From Anaerolineae bacterium (lineage in GTDB: Bacteria; Chloroflexota; Anaerolineae; E26-bin7), in NCBI GenBank assembly GCA_029933115.1, contig JAOZOT010000059.1, positions 1 to 11,674 on the forward strand: DNA of 11,674 nt. Reading direction: 5' to 3'. Below, in pieces: positions 5,874 through 11,674 of the stretch; positions within the stretch are counted from its first letter, which is position 1; every line of letters begins with the position of its first letter. The notes under the pieces were generated by a model that did not search any database, was not told the origin of the DNA, and worked only from the letters and a program-made list of their open reading frames with translations. A program made the translations under genes and the position numbers.

Positions 5874-6998
5874 ATGGAACGCAAATACTTTTTGGGTCTG
5901 GTGACTGTGTTGGTGGTGGCTGCCCTGCTGGCTGCCTGTGGCCCTAAAGCAACACCTTGTCCAGAGTGTCCACCATGCCCTGAGGCCGGTGAGTGCCCGA
6001 CACCGGAGCCGTGTCCAAAGTGCCCCGAGGTTCCGGCTGCAGCGGCTGCCGGGGAGCGCCTGGATATCATCAAGGAGCGCGGCAAGATCATCTGCGGGGT
6101 CAACGCCGAGCTTCCCGGGTTTGGTTACCTCAACCCCCAGGGCGAGTTCGAAGGGTTCGACGTTGATTTCTGCAAGGCTCTGGCAGCGGCCGTCTTCGGC
6201 GACCCGAACGCCGTCGAATACCGTCCTCTGACCGCCGCAGAGCGCCTCCCGGCCCTTCAGACAGGCGAGATTGACGTCCTGATCCGCAACACCACCTGGA
6301 CTCTGACCCGCGATGCGGAGAATGACCTGAACTGGGCAGCGGTGAACTTTTACGATGGCCAGGGCATGATGGTCAGGAAGGACAGCGGCTTCAAGACTCT
6401 GGAGGACATGGAGGGGGCGACCATCTGCGTGACCACCGGCACCACCACGGAGATGAACCTGGCCGACACCTTCCGTGCGCTTGGTATAGATTACACCCCA
6501 CTTCTCTTTGAAAAGACCCAGGATACCTCGGCGGCCTACGAGGAAGGCCGTTGCGATGGGCAAACATCCGACAAGTCGCAGTTGGCCGCTCTGCGCTCGG
6601 CTATGGCCAATCCGGAGGATCACGTCATCTTGGACGTCACCATGTCCAAAGAGCCGCTGGGACCGCTGACTGCCCACGGTGCCGACGAGTGGAACGATGT
6701 CGTCCGCTGGGTCGTCTGGGGTATGATCCAGGCCGAGGAATCGGGGGTTACCTCTGAAAACGTTGACGAGATGCTCAAGAGCGAGGATCCCACCATCCAG
6801 CGTCTGCTGGGTGTTTCGGGCGAGATGGGCACCTCTCTGGGCATCCCCGACGACTTTATGGTTCAGGTGCTCAAGGCCGTCGGCAACTACGGAGAAGTCT
6901 ATGAGCGCTGGCTCGGCCCGGATGGCCTCGACATCCCGCGCGGCCCCAACGAGCTGTGGACCAACGGCGGGCTCATGTACCCGATGGCCTTCCGCTAG
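5874..6998 (+). CDS. aapJ: General L-amino-acid ABC transporter, substrate-binding lipoprotein
   Basis: 374-aa extracellular binding protein that captures amino acids and delivers them to AapQM. The signal peptide ends at the lipobox LLAAC (Cys22). The linker that follows is unusual: six cysteines at 29, 32, 35, 41, 47 and 50 in a Cys-Pro pattern (CPECPPCPEAGECP, then CPKCPE). The mature domain starts near 60 and shows AapJ hallmarks: GKIICGVNAELPGFGY, FEGFDVDFCKALAAAVFGDP, IRNTTWTLTRDAENDLNWA, NFYDGQGMMVRK, TICVTTGTTTEMNLAD, and KEPLGPLTAHGADEWNDVVR. The length fits AapJ (about 340) plus the linker. AAAGGAGGAG lies just before the ATG. No convincing promoter was found in the 120-bp gap upstream, so it may be read from the lipoprotein gene's promoter. 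Two hairpins follow before aapQ. Confidence 0.95.
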   Translation: MERKYFLGLVTVLVVAALLAACGPKATPCPECPPCPEAGECPTPEPCPKCPEVPAAAAAGERLDIIKERGKIICGVNAELPGFGYLNPQGEFEGFDVDFCKALAAAVFGDPNAVEYRPLTAAERLPALQTGEIDVLIRNTTWTLTRDAENDLNWAAVNFYDGQGMMVRKDSGFKTLEDMEGATICVTTGTTTEMNLADTFRALGIDYTPLLFEKTQDTSAAYEEGRCDGQTSDKSQLAALRSAMANPEDHVILDVTMSKEPLGPLTAHGADEWNDVVRWVVWGMIQAEESGVTSENVDEMLKSEDPTIQRLLGVSGEMGTSLGIPDDFMVQVLKAVGNYGEVYERWLGPDGLDIPRGPNELWTNGGLMYPMAFR

Positions 6999-7002
6999 AC
7001 TC

Positions 7003-7066
7003 AGTAGATCATAAAAGTTTGCAACCCGGCGGCGGACTTGTCCGCCGTGAGCAAATGTGATCTACT
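7003..7066. repeat. Long interrupted hairpin downstream of aapJ
   Basis: Three co-linear stems nest together: agtagatca (7003-7011) with tgatctact (7058-7066); tttgc (7018-7022) with gcaaa (7051-7055); and cggcgga-cttg-tccgccg (7030-7047). It begins 4 bases after the aapJ stop. No T-run follows, so mRNA stabilisation or partial attenuation is more likely than full termination. Confidence 0.75.
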
Positions 7067-7081
7067 TCTTCGCAAAACAAG

Positions 7082-7121
7082 GTGCAGCCCGGCATATCCT
7101 AAAAGCTGTGTCGGGCTGCAC
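7082..7121. repeat. Second hairpin in the aapJ-aapQ gap
   Basis: gtgcagcccg (7082-7091) pairs perfectly with cgggctgcac (7112-7121) around a 20-base loop. Smaller stems follow, such as ggcc-tgaa-ggcc near 7165. The 246-bp gap holds no gene apart from a 6-codon ATG...TGA at 7228-7248 whose stop overlaps the aapQ start. Confidence 0.7.
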
Positions 7122-7244
7122 TTCCTGACAGCGTGCCAAAAAGGTAACTCTGCGTGTAGCTGTGGCCTGAAGGCCCGGTGGGACTCTCCCAGAAAAGGGA
7201 AGAACAAGCGGAGTATAGAGACACGCTATGAGAGGTGCCAAAAT

Positions 7245-8453
7245 ATGACCCCCAGTTCATCCACGTACGCAGTGGAGCGCCACGGAGCTGTACCCTTCTG
7301 GCGTGACATCCGTGTCATCCGCGTGATAGCTCAGATTGTCTTTGTCATTGTAGTGTTGGCCATTGGGGCCTGGCTTCTCGACAATTACAGGAATTGGCTG
7401 GCCGAGAGGAATCTCACTTTCAGTTTCCGCTTCCTGCGCCTGGAAGCCAGCTTTGACTTGGCTGAGGGGATTCCGTTCAAGCCCACAGACTCTTATGCGC
7501 GAGCTTTCCTGGTGGGTGTGGTCAATACCTTGCGGGTGGCCAGCGTCGGGATTGTTCTGGCCACGCTTTTGGGCTTGGTAGCGGGTGTGGCCCGCCTTTC
7601 GCGCAACTGGCTCGTCAGCCACATCGCCAGTGTTTACATCGAACTCATCCGCAACACTCCCCTACTGGTACAACTCTTCTTTTTGTACTTTGCCGTTATT
7701 CTCAAGCTGCCCAAACTCAAGACAGGGGATGAAATCACAGCTATCACTCTGCCTGGTCCCACCTATTTGAGCAATCGCGGTCTGGCCATGCCCTGGCCAC
7801 GCCCCTCAGAGTCCTTCGGCGCGTGGTGGCCCTTTATCCTCGCCGCTCTCGTCGTGGCTCTGGTTTTGTGGATTTTGCGGGCTCGCGGTGTGCAGCGTAC
7901 AGGACGCCCCAGTTTCAATTTCCTGTGGATAGTCGTCGCTTTCCTCGTTATCCCTGCCGTCGGTTGGCTCATAGTGCCGGGGAGCCCCCTGGTCCTAGAC
8001 GTGCCGGTCATCAAGGGCCTGAAAGCCAGAGGCGGCACTATCCTTTCGCCGGAGTTCGTGGCCTTGACGCTCGGCCTGGTGGTCTACACCGGCGCTTTCA
8101 TCGCCGAAGTGGTGAGGGCCGGCATCCTGGCTGTGCCCAAAGGCCAGACTGAAGCGGCACGGGCACAGGGCTTCACCGAGATGCAGATTTTGCGCCTCAT
8201 TGTCCTGCCTCAGGCTCTGCGGGTCATCATCCCCCCACTCATCAGCCAATACCTGAACCTCACCAAAAACTCGAGTCTGGCTATCGGCATCGGTTTCCTT
8301 GACCTGTACGCTGTCTCGAACACGATGCTCAACCAGTCTGGGCGGGTGGTTGAGGTCTTTTTGATGATTATGGCCGCCTATCTGAGCATGAGCCTGTCCA
8401 TTTCGCTGATCATGAACATCGTCAACCGTCGCATACAGATTGTGGAGAGGTGA
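7245..8453 (+). CDS. aapQ: General L-amino-acid ABC transporter, permease AapQ
   Basis: 402-aa inner-membrane permease of the HisM/ABC-transporter family; it pairs with AapM to form the channel. Hydrophobic helices are visible at about 25-45, 85-115, 130-155, 195-215 and 225-245, with a C-terminal bundle from about 270. The cytoplasmic EAA loop that docks on the ATPase reads EVVRAGILAVPKGQTEAARA, then GF, at about 288-310, followed by LPQALRVIIPPLISQYLNL. The N-terminal half is long and has the extra segment typical of AapQ. The frame is open back to an ATG at 7038, but that would translate the intergenic hairpins; ATG 7245, 9 bases after AGAGG, gives an ordinary AapQ length. The gene ends 2 bases before the aapM ATG, so the two are tightly coupled. 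Confidence 0.93.
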   Translation: MTPSSSTYAVERHGAVPFWRDIRVIRVIAQIVFVIVVLAIGAWLLDNYRNWLAERNLTFSFRFLRLEASFDLAEGIPFKPTDSYARAFLVGVVNTLRVASVGIVLATLLGLVAGVARLSRNWLVSHIASVYIELIRNTPLLVQLFFLYFAVILKLPKLKTGDEITAITLPGPTYLSNRGLAMPWPRPSESFGAWWPFILAALVVALVLWILRARGVQRTGRPSFNFLWIVVAFLVIPAVGWLIVPGSPLVLDVPVIKGLKARGGTILSPEFVALTLGLVVYTGAFIAEVVRAGILAVPKGQTEAARAQGFTEMQILRLIVLPQALRVIIPPLISQYLNLTKNSSLAIGIGFLDLYAVSNTMLNQSGRVVEVFLMIMAAYLSMSLSISLIMNIVNRRIQIVER

Positions 8454-8455
8454 GC

Positions 8456-9589
8456 ATGACCACTACTGCTGAAAAGCCACCTGCTACTGAAGTTGGTGTG
8501 TTGGGTTGGCTGAAGAAGAATTTGTTCAGCACCTGGTATGATGCCCTGCTGACGATTGGTTCATTAGCGTTCATCTACTGGGTGTTGCGTGGGGTCATCG
8601 AGTGGGCACTCGTAAAGGCGACCTTTTCCACCGAGCCGGGTATCTGCAAGAAAGCCAGGGCTGCGGCCGCAGCCGCCGGGGAGACGGCGGGCGCCTGCTG
8701 GAGCGTGGTGATCACTAACATCAAGGTGTTCATGATCGGAAGGTATCCCGGCGAGGAGGTCTGGCGCATCTGGGCCAGCCTGGGTATCGTGGCCGTCCTG
8801 GCCGCGCTGACCTGGTGGGTCTGGAGAGCGGAGGCTATGCGGGAAAAGAGACGGTGGGTAGTCATCGGCTGGCTCCTATCTTTCCCCGTAATCACGATCC
8901 TACTCAGGGGATTCTCGGAGGAAAGCCGGGTTCTCCCTCTTGTCCCCACAGATCTCTGGAGCGGATTGTTGCTCACCTTTGTGCTGGCCATTGTGGGCAT
9001 TGTGGCCTCTTTTCCCCTGGGTGTCCTGCTGGCCTTGGGCCGTCGGAGCACACTGCCAGCCCTCAAAGTGTTCTGTACTATGTACATTGAGCTGATACGC
9101 GGTGTGCCTCTCATCAGCGTTCTGTTCATGAGCCAGCTTTTGCTGCCCATCTTCTTGCCCCCCCAAATGAGATTGGGCACCGTCCTTCGAGCCCTGGTGG
9201 GGATGACGCTGTTCAGCGCGGCTTATAGCGCCGAGAACGTCCGTGGAGGATTGGCTGCCATACCCATTGGACAGTACGAGGCGGCCAAGGCAGTGGGTCT
9301 GAACGATGTGTTGATGATGGCCTTGATCATACTACCGCAGGCCATCCAGAAAGTGATCCCGGCCATTGTGGGTCAGTTTATCAGCTTGTTCAAAGATACA
9401 TCCCTCGTCGTCATTATCGGGCTTCTGGATTTGCTAGGGGTGGCCAAAGCTGTAACCGGCCAAACAGAGTACATTGGGCTGCAAAAAGAGGTGTACCTCT
9501 TTGCCGCCTTGATATATTTCATTTGCTCCTACGCCATGTCTTACAGCAGCCGTCGCCTTGAGGTGGCGATGGGCGTGGGAGAGCGATAA
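8456..9589 (+). CDS. aapM: General L-amino-acid ABC transporter, permease AapM
   Basis: 377-aa second permease of the Aap importer. The AapM-specific segment GACWSVVITNIKVF...GRYPGEEVWRIW is visible at about 78-105. The ABC permease core follows from about 165, with an EAA loop ENVRGGLAAIPIGQYEAAKA, then VGL (about 260-282) and LPQAIQKVIPAIVGQFISLFKDTSLV. A run of alanines, KKARAAAAAAGETAG, precedes the GACW motif. ATG 8456 has GAGAGG 5 bases upstream; a GTG at 8450, in frame and overlapping the aapQ stop, would add only two residues. It is the third gene of the operon; aapP begins 35 bp after its stop. Confidence 0.93.
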   Translation: MTTTAEKPPATEVGVLGWLKKNLFSTWYDALLTIGSLAFIYWVLRGVIEWALVKATFSTEPGICKKARAAAAAAGETAGACWSVVITNIKVFMIGRYPGEEVWRIWASLGIVAVLAALTWWVWRAEAMREKRRWVVIGWLLSFPVITILLRGFSEESRVLPLVPTDLWSGLLLTFVLAIVGIVASFPLGVLLALGRRSTLPALKVFCTMYIELIRGVPLISVLFMSQLLLPIFLPPQMRLGTVLRALVGMTLFSAAYSAENVRGGLAAIPIGQYEAAKAVGLNDVLMMALIILPQAIQKVIPAIVGQFISLFKDTSLVVIIGLLDLLGVAKAVTGQTEYIGLQKEVYLFAALIYFICSYAMSYSSRRLEVAMGVGER

Positions 9590-9624
9590 TTATCAGAACT
9601 GAGAGACTACTGGAGGCAAACTTG

Positions 9625-10395
9625 ATGGAGGGGAGACCGGCAACCACCGAGGATATTATTATTTGCCGAGATGTACACAAGTGGTTCGGCGACTTTCACG
9701 TGCTGCGCGGTGTGAACATGACCGTCAAAAGGGGTGAGGTGGTCGTCATCTGTGGGCCTTCGGGTTCAGGTAAATCTACTTTTATCCGGACCATCAACCG
9801 TCTGGAGGAGCACCAAAAAGGTGACATTATCGTAGACGGCATCGAGCTAACCAACGACATCCGCAATATCCACGCCATTCGCGAGGAAATCGGTATGGTG
9901 TTCCAGCAGTTTAATCTGTTCCCCCACCTGAAGGTCATTGACAACATCACCCTGGCCCCGATATGGGTCCGAAAATGGCCGAAGGATAAAGCAGAGAAAA
10001 TCGCCATAGAGCTTCTGGAGCGCGTAGGCATCCCAGAACAGGCCGACAAGTATCCCGGCCAGTTGTCTGGTGGGCAGCAGCAGCGAGTAGCCATCGCCCG
10101 CGCTCTGGCCATGCAACCCAAGATCATGCTTTTCGACGAACCGACCTCTGCCCTAGACCCAGAGATGATCAAAGAGGTGCTCGATGTCATGATCGAGTTG
10201 GCCCAATCCGGTATGACCATGATCGTGGTCACCCATGAGATGGGCTTTGCCAGAGAGGTTGCCAACCGCGTCTTTTTCTTCGACGAAGGTAACATCGTGG
10301 AAGAGTTGACAGCCGAGGAGTTGAAAATAGCCATCGAGGATCCGAACCAGGCTAAAGAAGAGCGCACCAGGCTGTTCCTGAGCCAGATTCTCTGA
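9625..10395 (+). CDS. aapP: General L-amino-acid ABC transporter, ATP-binding protein AapP
   Basis: 256-aa cytoplasmic ATPase that drives the AapQM channel. All nucleotide-binding motifs are intact: Walker A GPSGSGKST (44-52), Q-loop VFQQFNLFPH (92-101), signature LSGGQQQRV (147-155), Walker B IMLFDE (167-172) with the catalytic Glu172, D-loop SALDPE, and switch histidine His204 in VTHEMGFA. It belongs to the polar amino-acid importer ATPases (HisP/GlnQ-like). ATG 9625 lies 8 bases after GGAGG; a TTG just before it (9622) is the alternative. It ends the operon; two small hairpins follow within 90 bp but no clear terminator. Confidence 0.97.
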   Translation: MEGRPATTEDIIICRDVHKWFGDFHVLRGVNMTVKRGEVVVICGPSGSGKSTFIRTINRLEEHQKGDIIVDGIELTNDIRNIHAIREEIGMVFQQFNLFPHLKVIDNITLAPIWVRKWPKDKAEKIAIELLERVGIPEQADKYPGQLSGGQQQRVAIARALAMQPKIMLFDEPTSALDPEMIKEVLDVMIELAQSGMTMIVVTHEMGFAREVANRVFFFDEGNIVEELTAEELKIAIEDPNQAKEERTRLFLSQIL

Positions 10396-10424
10396 GAGCG
10401 TGTCTGAAAAATGCTCGTAGTGGC

Positions 10425-10479
10425 GCGACTTGAGTCGCTAATGATTGGTGCTCTGTGGCTAAAAACGACTGAAGTCGTT
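10425..10479. repeat. Pair of related small hairpins after aapP
   Basis: gcgact-tg-agtcgc (10425-10438) and aacgact-ga-agtcgtt (10464-10479). The two share the CGACT/AGTCG core 39 bp apart. They look like a REP-type dispersed repeat unit rather than a terminator, since no T-run follows. Confidence 0.65.
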
Positions 10480-10602
10480 CTGCTGCCAAAGCGAATTTCA
10501 AGCCTGTGGGAGGGTAGCCGTCCCCTCTGCGAGTGAATTACGGAGGGGTCTCATCGGTCTGGCCTATCGGGCGAGGGCAGGATCGCCGAACATGTGGACG
10601 CA

Positions 10603-10652
10603 GGGATAGCCGAAGGCAGTGCCTTCGGCTATCCCCAGAAGGCGCTGCCTTC
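10603..10652. repeat. Strong palindrome plus related smaller hairpin
   Basis: gggatagccgaaggca (10603-10618) and its perfect reverse complement (10620-10635) are separated by one base. Directly after comes gaaggc-gct-gccttc (10638-10652). The sequence TGCCTTCGGC recurs in both, at 10620 and near 10646, which points to local duplication of one repeat unit. Confidence 0.85.
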
Positions 10653-10805
10653 GGCCTATCTCAGCCCGGCTCATTTGACCCCCGGCTGCGATCCGCAGAG
10701 GGTTATCGCGATTACAGGGTCTGCATGTAGCGTGGGTAGGGCTCAAATGGGACCTGTTTGGCATTTGTTAATCATGGCGCGGAGGGGATCGAGGTCGCCT
10801 TCGCC

Positions 10806-10843
10806 GCCTCGTGGACAGTACCGAGCCACGAGGCTTTTCTTTT
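10806..10843 (+). terminator. Rho-independent terminator
   Basis: gcctcgtgg (10806-10814) pairs with ccacgaggc (10826-10834) around an 11-base loop, followed by TTTTCTTTT (10835-10843). It is about 410 bp past aapP and 40 bp before the next gene, so it may end aap transcription or work as an attenuator for the downstream gene. Confidence 0.75.
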
Positions 10844-10883
10844 GGAGATGCTCACCGGAGAGTGGGGAGGCTAGAAACCGGGA

Positions 10884-11674
10884 TTGGGCTCTAAACGGCG
10901 GCAGCAATTGAATAACCACCGGCAAAGCGTCCTTTGGGCTATCCTGGCCTATGCGCTGATCACCGTCGTGGTGACCTATCCTGTGGCCTTCCGGTTGAGG
11001 TCTGCGTTGGCTGGCGCGCCGGACCAGGATGCTTTGCAGCACCTGTGGATCTCGTGGTGGACGGAGAAAGCCCTGCTGGATCTGGGCATCAGCCCGGCGC
11101 AGGCCAGCTACCTCTACTATCCCGACGGCACCTACCATCCCATGCTCTGGGTGACTCCCTATCCCCAGGTGGCTGCCCTGCCCCTGCAACTGCTCTTCGG
11201 CCAGGTGGCGGCCTACAATTTGCATCTTCTCCTCTCCTTCGTCCTGACAGGGCTGACGACCTATCTCTTGTGTTACTACCTGACGAGGAACAGGTGGGCG
11301 TCTTTCATTGGCGGCCTCGTCTTTGCCTTCTTCCCCAACCGCCTCAGCCACGCCACGGCTCACCTGGCCCAGGTGGTGACCTATTTCTTCCCTCTCTACG
11401 CTCTCTATCTCATCAGGCTCCTTCGCTGTCACATTGGAGGGATAGGAACGGCTCTCACTCCTCCGCATCCATTGTCAACTGCTTGCGAAGGGGGTGAGCC
11501 CTCACCCTCCCCCCAACCCCCTCCCTCTCCCAAAATTTGGGAGAGGGAGGGGGAGCCGCCGCAGGCGGTGGGGGTGGGTGAGGGCCAGGGTGAGGGCCAA
11601 CCGCTCTGGCGCAGCGCCTGGCTATGCGGCATCCTCCTGGCGCTCTCCATGCTGGTCAATATCGTGCACATCGC
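10884..11674 (+). CDS. Polytopic membrane protein, GT-C glycosyltransferase-like (partial, 3' end off the right edge)
   Basis: 263 codons are visible. A hydrophobic helix at about 15-36 leads into a loop with DQDALQHLWISWW (47-59), then LYYPDGTYHPMLW (77-89), and helices at about 95-109, 112-131, 138-151 and 163-180. An early extracellular loop with acidic residues and a D-A-xx-xxW pattern, followed by FxYPx and a multi-helix core, resembles the large bacterial family of GT-C-like membrane glycosyltransferases that use lipid-linked sugars; no exact function can be given. Residues 205-238 are translated from a palindromic DNA repeat and form a charged, Pro/Gly-rich insert before the next helix (about 246-262). 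The frame has no ATG near its start: TTG 10884 (after GGGGAGG) or TTG 10908 are the candidates, so the start is uncertain. Confidence 0.7.
   Translation, partial: MGSKRRQQLNNHRQSVLWAILAYALITVVVTYPVAFRLRSALAGAPDQDALQHLWISWWTEKALLDLGISPAQASYLYYPDGTYHPMLWVTPYPQVAALPLQLLFGQVAAYNLHLLLSFVLTGLTTYLLCYYLTRNRWASFIGGLVFAFFPNRLSHATAHLAQVVTYFFPLYALYLIRLLRCHIGGIGTALTPPHPLSTACEGGEPSPSPQPPPSPKIWEREGEPPQAVGVGEGQGEGQPLWRSAWLCGILLALSMLVNIVHI
11498..11597. repeat. 100-bp nested palindromic repeat inside the membrane-protein frame
   Basis: The core has 18-bp perfect arms at 11517-11534 and 11536-11553 (CCCCCTCCCTCTCCCAAA and its complement) around a single A. Outer arms gccctcaccct (11498-11508) and agggtgagggc (11587-11597) also match perfectly. 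GGGTGAGGG is repeated at 11576. The composition and form match dispersed palindromic repeats normally found between genes. Confidence 0.88.

Larger units (their letters stand above)
10396..10883. other. 488-bp intergenic region rich in short palindromes
   Basis: No convincing gene on either strand. It holds the paired hairpins at 10425-10479, the strong palindrome at 10603-10635 with a smaller neighbour, and the terminator at 10806-10843. The open frames here translate the palindromes and have no family features or good ribosome sites. Confidence 0.75.

Noticed and set aside
7038..7244. N-terminal extension of AapQ from ATG 7038
   Set aside because: It would translate both intergenic hairpins and add 69 residues not expected for AapQ; ATG 7245 has its own ribosome site.
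10594..10911. Plus-strand small protein (105 codons) in the intergenic region
   Set aside because: It translates the 10603-10635 palindrome and the terminator hairpin and has no convincing ribosome site.
10743..11468. Minus-strand 241-codon open frame
   Set aside because: It lies opposite the membrane-protein frame, which has coherent hydrophobic helices and family-like motifs; the antisense product is charged, low-complexity shadow sequence.

Overview
The window looks like chromosomal DNA from a member of the Chloroflexota (Anaerolineae/Caldilineae-like). This is inferred from GC-rich sequence, lipoproteins with a lipobox followed by low-complexity Thr-Pro or Cys-Pro linkers, a solute-binding protein that is itself a lipoprotein, and many short palindromic intergenic repeats. 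No rRNA, tRNA, CRISPR array or complete insertion sequence is seen.

Layout. (1) Positions 1-2329, minus strand: the start of a complex I operon, nuoA-nuoB-nuoCD. NuoC and NuoD are fused in one frame, and the gene runs off the left edge. A 72-bp run of 8-bp repeats separates nuoB from nuoCD. (2) Positions 2330-2523: a divergent promoter region with a good sigma70-type promoter on each strand. (3) Positions 2524-4429, plus strand: obgE (ribosome-assembly GTPase) and nadD (NAD biosynthesis), separated by a perfect hairpin. (4) Positions 4399-4570: a non-autonomous MITE-like element with 15-bp terminal inverted repeats and a 9-bp target duplication, inserted in the last codons of nadD. (5) Positions 4574-5753: a promoter, a long structured leader RNA, and a lipoprotein with a SUMF1/FGE-type domain that lacks the catalytic cysteines. 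(6) Positions 5874-10395: a complete general L-amino-acid ABC importer, aapJ-aapQ-aapM-aapP, with strong hairpins between the binding-protein gene and the first permease. (7) Positions 10396-10883: no gene; several hairpins and one terminator. (8) Positions 10884-11674: the 5' part of a polytopic membrane protein resembling GT-C glycosyltransferases, whose frame is crossed by a 100-bp palindromic repeat.

How the genes work together: nuo genes build the proton-pumping NADH dehydrogenase, and nadD supplies the NAD it uses, although the two are transcribed divergently. The Aap genes form one import machine: lipid-anchored AapJ captures amino acids, AapQ/AapM form the channel, and AapP drives transport with ATP.

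The most notable non-textbook features are the MITE that rewrites the NadD C-terminus (removing it restores a clean stop two codons later), the structured leader with cobalamin-riboswitch-like motifs, the cysteine-proline linker of AapJ, and the repeat translated inside the last membrane protein.
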